Source: Microcoleus asticus IPMA8
GTDB lineage: Bacteria; Cyanobacteriota; Cyanobacteriia; Cyanobacteriales; Microcoleaceae
DNA length: 64,000 nucleotides
Assembly: GCF_013179805.1 (NCBI RefSeq)
Contig: NZ_SRRZ01000016.1
Span: forward strand, 17,372-81,371
Direction of reading: 5' to 3'
Shown here: positions 25,679 through 35,800 of the stretch, piece after piece
Position numbering within the stretch: position 1 is the first letter of the stretch
Layout: every line of letters starts with the position of its first letter
The notes under the pieces: model-generated
What the model was told of the DNA's origin: nothing
What the model saw: only the letters and a program-made list of their open reading frames with translations
Database searches by the model: none
Position numbers and translations under genes: made by a program

Positions 25679-26446
25679 ATGGCAGGACACAGTAAGTGGG
25701 CGAATATTAAACGCCAAAAAGCTAGAGTTGATGCGGTTAAAGGCAAAGTTTTTGCGAGAATATCTCGCGAAATTATTGTCGCGGCCCGCAGCGGAGTTCC
25801 CGATCCCGCTGGCAATTTTCAACTGCGGACGGCTATAGAAAAAGCCAAGGCGGCGGATATTCCTAACGAAAACATAGAAAGGGCGATCGCCAAAGGTGCA
25901 GGCTTGGCGGGGGGGAATTCGGATTTAGAAGCTATTCGCTACGAAGGTTACGGCGTTGGCGGAGTTGCTATTCTGATTGAAGCGCTGACAGACAACCGCA
26001 ACCGCACGGCGGCTGACTTGCGAGAAGCTTTTACTAAAAATGGCGGCAACCTGGGCGAAACTGGTTGTGTGGGCTGGATGTTTGACCACAAAGGAGTTTG
26101 TACGGTACGCGGCCCGATTGATGAGGAACAATTGTTTGAAGCGTCGCTAGAGGCGGCTGCGGAATCTTATGATTTGATATTAATTGATGAGGATACTGAA
26201 GGTGCAGAGGTATTTACAAGTGTGGCTAATTTGGAACAGTTGGCTGATGTTTTGAAACAAAAAAAGTTTGCTGTTTTGCAGTCGGAAACTCGCTGGATTC
26301 CGAGCAATACAGTGGAAATAGACACTCCTGAAAAAGCTCGATCGCTCCTTAAGTTAATGGATGCACTGGAAGATTTGGACGACGTGCAAAGTGTGACGGC
26401 GAATTTTGAAATGACAGATGAATTGATGTCTTCGGTTATGGTGTAA
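25679..26446 (+). CDS. YebC/PmpR-type transcriptional regulator / translation factor
   Basis: A 255-residue member of the YebC/TACO1 family. The N-terminus MAGHSKWANIKRQKARVDA is the near-invariant family signature. It is followed by PNENIERAIAKGAG, RYEGYGVGGVAILIEALTDNRNRTAA, FTKNGGNLGETGCVGWMF, and the C-terminal LMDALEDLDDVQSVTANFE. Family members bind DNA as regulators or help ribosomes through difficult sequences. No obvious operon partner. Confidence 0.96.
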   Translation: MAGHSKWANIKRQKARVDAVKGKVFARISREIIVAARSGVPDPAGNFQLRTAIEKAKAADIPNENIERAIAKGAGLAGGNSDLEAIRYEGYGVGGVAILIEALTDNRNRTAADLREAFTKNGGNLGETGCVGWMFDHKGVCTVRGPIDEEQLFEASLEAAAESYDLILIDEDTEGAEVFTSVANLEQLADVLKQKKFAVLQSETRWIPSNTVEIDTPEKARSLLKLMDALEDLDDVQSVTANFEMTDELMSSVMV

Positions 26447-26455
26447 CGATCTCAA

Positions 26456-27058
26456 TCACCAGATTTTTGCCATCCGCAAGACAAATCCCGGTAACTCTGG
26501 ATCGCCGCTGACGGTTTCAGGATTATCTAAGATTTCAGGTTCGCGATCGGGACGGTAGATGTAGACTTTTCTGTTTTTGCGATCGATCAAAAAGCCGAGC
26601 GATACACCGTTCTCAATATATTCTTGCATCTTGTTTTGCAATCCCTTGAGAGTGTCACTAGCAGACCGCAATTCAATCACAAAGTCGGGACAAATGGGTG
26701 CGAATGAGGCTTTTTGTTCTTCAGTTAAGGCATTCCAGCGCTCTAGTTTAATCCATGAGGCATCGGGGGAGCGGGTTGCTCCATTCGGCAAGGTAAAGCC
26801 TGCACTGGAGTCAAACGTTTCACCTGTGCCATCTTGTTCTGCCCAGTTCCCCAATTGTAGGGCAATCTTGAAGTTGCGGTTCCCTGTATCTGAAAAGGCT
26901 GGTGACATAACGATCACTTCCCCACTGGCAGTACGCTCAATTCTCAAATCGCGATTAACTAGACAAAATTCATAGAACTGTTCAACAGTCATCGATTCGA
27001 TTGCAGGGAAATAGACTGTCAGTGGGACGCTTTCGGTTTGAATTAGCAGCGTCGTCAT
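26456..27058 (-). CDS. Uma2 (DUF820) family protein
   Basis: A 200-residue PD-(D/E)XK-type protein of the Uma2 family. PTG-less start MTTLLIQTESVPLTVYF, then FCLVNRDLRIERTASGEVIVMSP, SPDASWIK and the core PDFVIELRSASDTLKGL with KMQEYIENG and LGFLIDRKNRKVYIYRP. These are textbook family motifs. It is convergent with the YebC-type gene (9 bp apart). Function of the family is not established. Confidence 0.92.
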   Translation of the reverse strand: MTTLLIQTESVPLTVYFPAIESMTVEQFYEFCLVNRDLRIERTASGEVIVMSPAFSDTGNRNFKIALQLGNWAEQDGTGETFDSSAGFTLPNGATRSPDASWIKLERWNALTEEQKASFAPICPDFVIELRSASDTLKGLQNKMQEYIENGVSLGFLIDRKNRKVYIYRPDREPEILDNPETVSGDPELPGFVLRMAKIW

Positions 27059-27178
27059 GGTTTTTCCTCAGTTGGTGCAGGGGTGATAAAATACCTTGAG
27101 CTTACACTATTTTAGCTTGGCGATCAAAAGTCTTAGTCGATCGGGGAGTCGGAGGCTTGTATCCATTTTTGCGCGGTG

Positions 27179-29053
27179 TTAATAATCTTTTTTCCCAGTC
27201 AGCAAATAAGTAACCATGTATCCCTTGCCCTTAACTTGAATGGCGCCGCGCTTCTGAAAAGTATATTTATCTTTTAATATCTCGTAGGTTTCGGCGGTGA
27301 CTTGAATGCAGCCGGTAATCCCGTGGGATTCCATTCGCGAAGCAATATTTACTGTGTTGCCCCAGAGGTCGTAAATAAACTTTTTTAAGCCGATGACGCC
27401 GGCAACGACAGGGCCACTGCTAATCCCGATCCGAATGCTGAAAGGTTCCGAATGTTCTAAACTGAGGAGCCTAATTTCGTGCAGCATATCGATCGCCATG
27501 TTCGCAACCGCCTCGGCATGATCCTCTCTGGCCGTAGGCAAACCGCCGACAACCATGTAAGCGTCACCAATAGTCTTAATTTTCTCCAAACCGTGGCGAT
27601 CGGCCAAGTGGTCAAAAGCCGAAAAAATATCGTTGAGCACTTCCACTACTGCAGTCGCGGAAATTCTCGACGAAAGCTCTGTAAACCCCACAATGTCGGC
27701 AAACATCACAGTTACTTCCGCAAAACTTTCGGCGATATTGTGTTCGTTGTCCTTCAAGCGCAGGGCGATCGCTGCCGGCAAAACGTTCAGCAGCAGTTGC
27801 TCGGATTTAGCTTGTTCGAGTTCCAACTGTAGGTAAGCAGCCTGCAACTGTTCGGCTTGGCGAATTCTTTCTTGAGCTAGCTTTTCGATTTGGGCGGTGC
27901 GGCTCAAAGCTGTCAGTATATATGTCACCGGAATCAGAGTCCACAGCATCCCCATCGTCAGAGTTCCCCAAGAGCGCCAGTGCTTGCGAATCTTGCGAAT
28001 TTCCGGCGTTGCCGACACGTACATAGACCACTGGCGGCCGCTAATTTTCAGTCGCCTTCTGCAAGCTGTATAGTTCGGGCCTGGATTGTCAAGAATCGGG
28101 CAGTTTAGCCTGAGGGCTGGTTCCGCAGCGGCTGATGCTGGAAGCACTTGTTGGCTCGCGGATTGGAACTGCACCGCAAATTGCTGAATTTTGCCGTCAG
28201 CAGGGAGATTTTTGAGAACCGGGTTGCCCCTTTGCGGTAACAGCGGCGCTGCTTGTTGCTTGTCTGGAGCATCGCTAACGAGATAAATATTGAGGTAGTC
28301 GGTATTGCGTCCTTTTAAAGAGGTTTGGAAAATATCTTTGCCTCGAAATACGCCCAGAACAAATCCTTGTAGCAGTTGGCGGCGGGATTCCAGCGCAGTC
28401 GGTTTACTGCTGTTTTCGTAAATCGGAACTATGGCCAAAAGACCTAGTTCCGGGGAATTGCTCTGAGTTAGGCCGACGTAGTTGGTGACAATCATTTCTC
28501 CAGTATCTCGCCCTCGATCGAGCGCGGTGCGGATTTCTGGGTGGGAGGCGAGGTCAAAGCCCAATGCAGTCTCGTTTCCGGCTGGTGGTTCGACGTAGAA
28601 AGCCGGGAAGTATTCCGAACGCTGGAGGGCCTTGCGCAGTTCTCCTCGGGGGCCGCGCTCTGTAATCTCGAAGCTGGGGTCAGTTTCGGTTTTGGCTTTG
28701 GCTTCGTAGTTGGCTCGCTGGGAATTGGGGACGCGGGGAGTCCAAGCCAGGAGTTGCAGGCTGGGGTGGACGGCTAGGGGACGGGCGACAAACCGGGCAA
28801 AAGAGGAACGCTCGACGGCGCTGAAGGCTTTCATGTAGTCGCTGAGGGCGAGAACACTATCTAAGTCGGAGTTGAGCTGGCGTTCGATGCCGATCGCAAT
28901 ATCGTCGATGCGGCGCTGCATTTCGTAGTCGCGGCGCTTGTCTTCCCAGTCCCAAACCAAGGCGAATGCTAGGATCGACAGTCCGACACCCAAAGCCAGC
29001 GTCAACCCGGCTGGCTTGTAGCGAGACCAGGATAAAGGTAGTTTTTTCAGCAT
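27179..29053 (-). CDS. Adenylate cyclase (class III) with CHASE sensor domain
   Basis: A 624-residue membrane sensor. The first helix (about 15-32) is followed by a periplasmic CHASE domain (about 70-290). The domain has FARFVARPLAVHPSLQLLAWTPRV, AFYVEPPAGNETALGFDLAS and GLLAIVPIYEN; CHASE domains bind small extracellular ligands. A second helix lies near 360-382 and a coiled coil near 385-420. The cyclase domain (about 430-615) has MFADIVGF, EKIKTIGDAYM, YDLWGNTVNIASRM and the LLLNVLPAAIALRLK lead-in also seen in the two cyclases at 246 and 2100. The K/D pair again indicates ATP as substrate. It lies 159 bp downstream of the LOV histidine kinase on the same strand, so joint expression is possible. 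Confidence 0.88.
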   Translation of the reverse strand: MLKKLPLSWSRYKPAGLTLALGVGLSILAFALVWDWEDKRRDYEMQRRIDDIAIGIERQLNSDLDSVLALSDYMKAFSAVERSSFARFVARPLAVHPSLQLLAWTPRVPNSQRANYEAKAKTETDPSFEITERGPRGELRKALQRSEYFPAFYVEPPAGNETALGFDLASHPEIRTALDRGRDTGEMIVTNYVGLTQSNSPELGLLAIVPIYENSSKPTALESRRQLLQGFVLGVFRGKDIFQTSLKGRNTDYLNIYLVSDAPDKQQAAPLLPQRGNPVLKNLPADGKIQQFAVQFQSASQQVLPASAAAEPALRLNCPILDNPGPNYTACRRRLKISGRQWSMYVSATPEIRKIRKHWRSWGTLTMGMLWTLIPVTYILTALSRTAQIEKLAQERIRQAEQLQAAYLQLELEQAKSEQLLLNVLPAAIALRLKDNEHNIAESFAEVTVMFADIVGFTELSSRISATAVVEVLNDIFSAFDHLADRHGLEKIKTIGDAYMVVGGLPTAREDHAEAVANMAIDMLHEIRLLSLEHSEPFSIRIGISSGPVVAGVIGLKKFIYDLWGNTVNIASRMESHGITGCIQVTAETYEILKDKYTFQKRGAIQVKGKGYMVTYLLTGKKDY

Positions 29054-29212
29054 AATTGCCTAGCGAATAAGGGCAGCAGATTAGCACACCGCTGAGTGCG
29101 ATTTATTTCGGCCTCTGAGTGCGGTTAATTCAAAACGCTGATAACTCAAGCACCGACGGCAATTGGGAATTAAAAGTTAGATATTGAAACTTTTAGGTTA
29201 ATGGACGATCGC

Positions 29213-32200
29213 TCAGCAGGGGATTTCAATCCAGAATTCCGCTCCCTGTCCGGGCGCACTGATGCACCGCAGGCTTCCCCTATGTTTTTCTACCACAATT
29301 TGATGGCTGATGGATAATCCCAAGCCGGTTCCAGACCCTACGGGTTTGGTGGTAAAAAAGGGGTCAAACAGCCGCTTGCGAACGTCTTCGGTCATTCCTG
29401 GGCCGCTGTCGGCGATGCAAATGACGATGCGATCGCAATGACTGAGCTGGCTTTTACTGTGGCTTTTCAACCCGGCTTTTTTCATTTCTGTGCGAATCAC
29501 GATCGTCCGAGGTTGCGGTTGGTTTTCTACAGCGTCGATCGCATTGGTGATAATGTTGAGAAATACCTGGTTTAACTGCCCCGCAGAACAGCAAATTTTC
29601 GATATTTTTCCGTATTCTTTAATAATTTCAATCCGGCTTTTTCTATTTTCCTGATGCAATCTGTGCTGCACAATTAATAGTGTACTGTCAATTCCTTCGT
29701 GAAGGTCTACCAACTTCATCTCTGATTCATCCAGCCGCGAAAAATTTCGCAGCGACAACACAATTTTACCAATTCTTTCTATTCCTACTCTCATAGAATT
29801 TAGCATTCGGGGCAAGTCTTCCTTCAGAAAATCTAAGTCTAAGTCTTTAACTTTTTTCGCAATCTGAGGAGCTGGGGACGGGTAGCATTGCTGGTAGAGA
29901 TTCAATAGTTCTATTAAATCGTGAAAATAGTTGTATGTGTGAGAAATATTGCCGTTAATAAAAGTTGCGGGATTGTTGATTTCGTGGGCGATTCCAGCCA
30001 CCATCTGACCGAGGCTCGACATTTTTTCTGATTGAACTAATTGGATTTGAGCGTGTTGAAGCTGTTCGTAGGCTTCTTGCAATTGGGCTGCTTGTTTTCT
30101 CAATTGAGATTGGGAAGCTTGGAGTGCTGCTGCGGAAATTTTGCGGTTGGTAATATTTTCAATCATCCCTAATTTGTAAATAGGTTTTCCTTCGCCGTCT
30201 CGAATCAAAGTAGCTGTCACGTTTACCCAAACAATCTTACCTGTCGCCGAAATCTGGCGAATTTCGATTTGATAGCTCGTAATTTCTCCCCGGTAAAGAG
30301 CATCAGCAACTTCGAGATTTTTGGGATTATCTTCGGGATGCCCAATTTCTATAAATGTTTTGGCGAGCAATTCGGCTGCGGTATATCCCAGCATTTCGCA
30401 GTAAGTTTTATTGACTCGCACGAACTTGTTATCGTCTAAATTGGCTAAGTAGATAGCAATGGGTGCATCTTCAAAAATTGTACGAAATAGTTCCTCGCTG
30501 GCCCGGACTTTAGCTTCGAGGGAAAGCCGTTCGGTGATGTCTTCAAAAGTACACAAAATGCCGACTACATTGCCGTTATTGTCGTGTAAAGGTATTTTAT
30601 TTGTATCCAGCCAGCGCTGGGTGCCGTCGGCTTGCAGTTGGGGTTCTATAATGTGATATTCTGGGGTGTTGGTTGCCATGATGTGGCGGTCGCAGGCTCG
30701 AAAAAATTCTGTTTCTTCTGGCTTCCAGGGCATATCGTAGTCCGTGAGACCGACGATTTCACTGGGGTGATTGAAACCTGCGACGTTGGCCAAGTTTTTG
30801 TTGCCTCCCAAGTAAACTGAATCTCGATCTTTCCAGACAATTAACTGAGGGATGTTGTTGATTACCAACCACAGCATTTTTTGGGATGTTTGCAAGGCTT
30901 CCGTGCGTTCTAGGACGCGCTTTTCAAGTTCTTGATTGGCTTGTTGCAGGGCGCTTTTTGACTCGCTGAGGGCGATTTCTGCTAGCTTGCGATCGCTGAT
31001 GTCGATTGTCACCCCCTCCCACAGTATATCGCCGCCCTGTTGCAGTTCGGGCCGGGCGATGCCGCGAATCCATTTCAGTTTTCCCGATCGCGTTACGATC
31101 CGCCCTTCATATATCCAAGGTTTTAAAGTTTTGCCAGAAACTGCGACTGATTCTAACAGGGGTTTTAGGTCTTCTGGATGCACCGTTGACCACATTAAAT
31201 CGGAGTTTTTTTGAAGTTTTTCTGGTTCTAATTCGTAGAGTTCCCAACAGCCAGAACTGACATAAATGAATTCATCGGAACCGTCTGGATGCAGCAAGTA
31301 TTGATAAATCATTCCCGGCAAATTGGCAGCCATTTTTTGGAATCTGGCTTCGCTTTGCTGAAGTGCTGATTCTGCAAGTTTGCGATCGCTAATGTCAATC
31401 AACAAGCCGTCCCAAATAATGTCATCTTTTTCGCCCGGTTCGGGTCGGGAAGCCCCGCTAATCCACTTAATCCCGTCGCCGGGAAAAACTAATCTGCCTT
31501 CCCACCGCCAAGGTTCTAAAGTTTTAGCTGAGATAGCAACAGATTCATGGAAGCTTGGCGTATCGTCGGGATGAATCATTTCGATTGCGGGAATAGCTGA
31601 GTTTTGGAGTACCTCTGGTTCTAATTCCCAGAGTTCGCGGCAGCCCGAACTGAGGTAGGGGAATGACATAGTGCCGTCTGCTGCTAATTGAAATTGATAA
31701 ATCATTCCGGGAACGTTGGCGGCTAGTTTTTGAAACCTCGCTTCGCTTTGGCGTAGTGCTGTTTCTGCTTCTACGCGATCGGTAATATCGTAAAATGCAG
31801 ATAAAATTGCGGCTTCTCCATTAAAATTAATCGCTCGCATCGACATTTTTACCCAAAAAAAACTGCCGTTTGCTTTCCTGAGACAGATTTGTTCGCTGTC
31901 GCTAAAGCCGTTTTGTTTGACTAATTCTAGCAATTGACGGCGGTCGTTGATATTGGCATAAAATTCATTTTTTTTGCAGCCGATAAGTTGTTCGTAACTC
32001 AAACCCAAAGTTTTGCATAAGGCAGGATTTGCGTACAAAATAACGCTGTCTTCCAGGCGCGTAATTAACATGGGAACGGGAGTCGCAGTGGCGATCGCCC
32101 GCAATCTTTCTTCACTTTCTTGCAGGGCTGTTTCGGCTGCTACTCTTTTGCTAATATCGTTCTGAACTCCGATAAAATGAGTTAATTTTCCCTCATTGTC

Positions 32201-32521
32201 TAAAATGGGGGAAACCATTAATTCGTTCCAAAAAGGAGTTTTGTCTTTGCGATAATTTTTGAGAACTACCTGAATTTCCGTTCCCGATCGTAAACTGCTG
32301 CGGAGTTTGTCTAATTCGGCGCTATCGGTATCGGGGCCCTGCAAAAACCGGCAGTTGCGTCCAATAACTTCTTCGGCACTGTAACCGGTCAGTTTCTCAA
32401 AAGCAGGATTGCAGTAGATAATAGGTATGTCAGGCTTGCGAGCATCCGCGATCAGGATGCTGTTGCTCGACGCTGCGATCGCCCGCTCTAGGAGAGACAG
32501 GTTGAAAGAGTCTGTGGTCAT
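29213..32521 (-). CDS. LOV/multi-PAS hybrid sensor histidine kinase
   Basis: About 1102 residues, no membrane segment. The N-terminal PAS domain is a LOV-type flavin domain: GRN-C57-RFLQGP carries the photoactive cysteine, followed by NYRKDKTPFWNEL and FIGVQNDISKR. Five further PAS domains follow (about 130-255, 258-385, 388-520, 545-675 and 680-800), two of them very alike (RFQKLAANVPGMIYQ / RFQKMAANLPGMIYQ). The kinase core has the phospho-acceptor H846 in MVAGIAHEINNPATFI, the N box LNIITNAIDAV, and DSGPGMTEDVRKRLFDPFFTTK with GTGLGLSI. ATG 32521 is preferred to 32545, since homologous LOV domains begin close to it. No response regulator lies beside it. Blue light is the likely primary signal. 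Confidence 0.9.
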   Translation of the reverse strand: MTTDSFNLSLLERAIAASSNSILIADARKPDIPIIYCNPAFEKLTGYSAEEVIGRNCRFLQGPDTDSAELDKLRSSLRSGTEIQVVLKNYRKDKTPFWNELMVSPILDNEGKLTHFIGVQNDISKRVAAETALQESEERLRAIATATPVPMLITRLEDSVILYANPALCKTLGLSYEQLIGCKKNEFYANINDRRQLLELVKQNGFSDSEQICLRKANGSFFWVKMSMRAINFNGEAAILSAFYDITDRVEAETALRQSEARFQKLAANVPGMIYQFQLAADGTMSFPYLSSGCRELWELEPEVLQNSAIPAIEMIHPDDTPSFHESVAISAKTLEPWRWEGRLVFPGDGIKWISGASRPEPGEKDDIIWDGLLIDISDRKLAESALQQSEARFQKMAANLPGMIYQYLLHPDGSDEFIYVSSGCWELYELEPEKLQKNSDLMWSTVHPEDLKPLLESVAVSGKTLKPWIYEGRIVTRSGKLKWIRGIARPELQQGGDILWEGVTIDISDRKLAEIALSESKSALQQANQELEKRVLERTEALQTSQKMLWLVINNIPQLIVWKDRDSVYLGGNKNLANVAGFNHPSEIVGLTDYDMPWKPEETEFFRACDRHIMATNTPEYHIIEPQLQADGTQRWLDTNKIPLHDNNGNVVGILCTFEDITERLSLEAKVRASEELFRTIFEDAPIAIYLANLDDNKFVRVNKTYCEMLGYTAAELLAKTFIEIGHPEDNPKNLEVADALYRGEITSYQIEIRQISATGKIVWVNVTATLIRDGEGKPIYKLGMIENITNRKISAAALQASQSQLRKQAAQLQEAYEQLQHAQIQLVQSEKMSSLGQMVAGIAHEINNPATFINGNISHTYNYFHDLIELLNLYQQCYPSPAPQIAKKVKDLDLDFLKEDLPRMLNSMRVGIERIGKIVLSLRNFSRLDESEMKLVDLHEGIDSTLLIVQHRLHQENRKSRIEIIKEYGKISKICCSAGQLNQVFLNIITNAIDAVENQPQPRTIVIRTEMKKAGLKSHSKSQLSHCDRIVICIADSGPGMTEDVRKRLFDPFFTTKPVGSGTGLGLSISHQIVVEKHRGSLRCISAPGQGAEFWIEIPC

Positions 32522-32897
32522 CGGTGGCAATATCCAAATTCCCAAGGAGGGGACAGAACAATAAAAATTTATAAACAGCTTGAGCCATTCTTATTGTATT
32601 ATCTTATTTTTTATTTAGCTTTGTTAACAAAGTCAGCAGCGAAAAAAAGCCTGCGGGGGAGACGAGTAATACCATTTTAGATTTGAGATTTTAGATTGGC
32701 AATGACTGATTCCATCATGGTTTGGAGTACGGGCCTACAATTGCCTTCTTTTGGAAAATTAGTATAACCGAAGGCATTCGGCACTTATCCAGAAAACAGA
32801 AGGTGAAAATACCGAAGGCGAAAAGAAAACAGAAGGTGAAAATACTTATATTTTCTACTTGTTTTTTATCCTCCTTCCATCCGGCTCGCCAACCCTT
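32522..32897. other. Intergenic region between the kinase and the SbcC-like gene
   Basis: AT-rich upstream region of the kinase. It contains two tandem copies of an 'ACAGAAGGTGAAAATAC' sequence (about 32798-32851) and a decayed TTTTAGA heptad near 32677. No gene recognised. Confidence 0.5.
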
Positions 32898-35800
32898 TTA
32901 AATTGACAAGTTGATGCAAGAACCCTGAGCAGTTTTGCTTACTTCAATCCTGGCTTGAAAAGCTTCTTTCAGGTGGGGCATATGGGTAACGGTGAGGATG
33001 CAGGCGAAGTCGGAGGCGATCGCATTAATTGCAGCAATCAGCCGATCGCACCCTTCAGCATCCTGAGTCCCGAACCCCTCATCAATAATCAACATTTGCA
33101 AAGCCGTACCCGCCCGCTGAGACAGCAGTCTCGCCAGCGCCAGCCGAATCGCAAAATTAATCCGAAAAGCTTCACCGCCCGAGTAAGTTTCGTAGGCGCG
33201 AGTACCGCGAGCATCAGCAATTAAAATGTCTAAAGTGTCAATCAATTTAGTTGCTTTTTTAGAAGCAGCAGCCCGCTGAGTAATAAATTGAACGTGCAAT
33301 TGATTCGCGCTCAATCTGGACAATATCTGATTGGTTTCAGCTTCGAGTTGAGGCAAAACATTTTCAATCATTAAAGCTTGAATGCCGTTTTTACCAAATG
33401 CTTGACCCAACTCTTGATAAACTCGCTGCTGGCGTTTGGCAACTTGCATTTGCTCTTTTTGAGCTACTAGCTGAACTTGCATAGTTTCCAGATTTTGCTG
33501 CTGCTGCTGGAGGCGTCCGAGGCTTCCCAAATGTTGGTCTAGCTGCTGGCGGCGGCGACTGATTTGCTGCTCGATCGCACTTATGCGGGCTGTGGGATCG
33601 GGATGTTCTTGCAATTGCTGGTTCATCGCGGAAGTTTGAGCGCTGACAGCTTGCAAATCTCGATCGCGCACAGCTATGGAATTTGCTATTTCATTAACGC
33701 GCTGCTGCACTTGCGGGTACTGCACAGTTGCCGATCGCAGTTTTTCGGCGCGGGCGATCCAAAACTGCGATCGGCGCATTTCGCTCCGCACGTGTTCGTG
33801 CTGTTCCAAATTATAGCCAATTTCCGCAATGTATCTATCTAAAGACAGAATTTGCTGCTGTATTTCCGAGCTATTTTTTTGCTGTTCTAACTGTTGCTGT
33901 ACGGTGGCTAATTGAGTTTGCAAATCGGGGCGACGGGCATTAATTTTATTCAGTTTCTGCTGAGCGTCTTTGATTTGAGCTTGCTTAATTTCCGCCCACC
34001 GCAAGCGCTTTTCATCGCTGCGGGCGAGAGAGTGGCTGCTATCGCTGTAATTGAGCTGTTGCAGTTGCTGTTCGATTTGCTGGAGTTCGCCCAAATCATC
34101 GGCTGCATACTCGCCGGTGCGCAGCAACCGCTCGATTTCCGCAGCGTCTTGACGCATACTTTGCAGTCGGTTTTCATCTTGGCCCAGGCTATCTAATTGT
34201 GCTTGCAAATGACTGCGGCGTTCCCGCAATTCTTGGTAGGGCGCTAATTCCTCTTCTAGTTCGCGGTATTCATGTCTGAGGACTTGAATTTCGCGCTCGG
34301 AGACGGCCAACTGTTCGCGGACAACCCACAGTTGGTTCCAGATTTCCTGCTGTTGGGAGTGGTGTTTTGTGACTACCAAATTCCAGTAGTGTTCGTCTAA
34401 AGGTCGATCGCACAAAGGACAATTGCCAAAATTTGTATCCCGCACCATTAAAGGCGAATTCGAGGGTTCGTTTTCCTCAAAATTCGAGGCTTTACCTTCG
34501 CCTGCGCTGGTTTCTCCTTCATGTTTCCGCAGCAGTTGCAGTTTTTGGTCTATCTCGGCGAGTCTGGTTTGATAGTCCCGGCTTTTGGCTTGGAGGTTTC
34601 CTAGAAAGTCGTGCCTTTCTTGACCTTTTTCGCGGACTCGCTGCTGATAAACTCGCTTGTTTTCCAACTGCAAAATTTGATTGCCGATAGCCGAGATTTC
34701 CTGCTGTAATTGCGGCTGTCGCTGCTGCTGCTGAACTTGCACCTGTCGCTTGATTTCGTCTAAGCGGGCGGTTAAACCGGCGCGGGCGCGATCGAGCTTT
34801 TGTTGCTTTTGCTGCTGCTGTTGTAACAGCGGCGAAACTTGCAGTTGCAGTTGCTCTAGTTCGTTGAGGCGCGATCGAACTGCTTGCAACTGTGCGAGTC
34901 CTTTGTCAACCTCCGGCTGCTGTTTGAGAATTTCCAGAACATCTTTTTCATCTTGTTCTAAAACCTCTAATTGAGCTTGCAATTGCTGAATTTTGCTTTG
35001 CAAAAAGCTCAGTTCTTGCCGCTGCTGTTCTTGCAATTGCTGGCGCTGGTTTTGGGCTTGTTGGTTAGCTTTGAATTTGCCAGCCAGAGTCTCTTCTGTG
35101 GCTTGCAAGCTGTGGAAATACGTGATGCCTTCTGTTATTTCCTTTTCTTGCCCTAGGAGGGCTTGCAGCTCATTTTGCTGCTGTTTTGCTGCGCTGAGTT
35201 CTTGCAGCAAGCGGCGGCATTCTTGAGAGATATTGTAGTGCTGTTGCTGGTGGCCGGCGAGGAGTTTTTGCCAGGTTTGGCGGTTGTGGTGCTGGAGTTG
35301 CAGTTGCTGTAACTCGGTTGTGTCGGCTTGCTGCTGTGAAGAGAGCAAATCGGTGGCTTGCTGCAATTGAGTTTGTTCGGAGGCGATCGCCTCTTTTTGT
35401 TGCAGTTGCTCTTGTACGGTTTGCAAACTCTGTTTGAGCACTTCGACTTGAGCTTTAAATTGTTTGGACGTATCTTTGGCTTGTTCGGATAAAGTATCGT
35501 AGGAGTCGAGTTTGAGCAGGTTGGCTAAAACTTGTTTGCGTTCGATCGGCTTTTTGAGCATAAATTCATCAGCTCGCCCCTGCCGCAAATACGCCGAGTT
35601 GATGAAAGTATCGTAATCTAGTTTGATGTGTTCGAGGATTTTTTGCTGAGTTGTTCTCAGACCTTTGTCTGTGAGCGTGCGAAAATTAAGTTTTTCCTGA
35701 CTCTCGGCAGAATTCAAGCTGACTTGAAATTCCAAACTTCCCGATTGTCCGCGCCGGCGGTTGCGAATCACCCGGTAGATTTGGCCGCCGGTGGAGAAAG

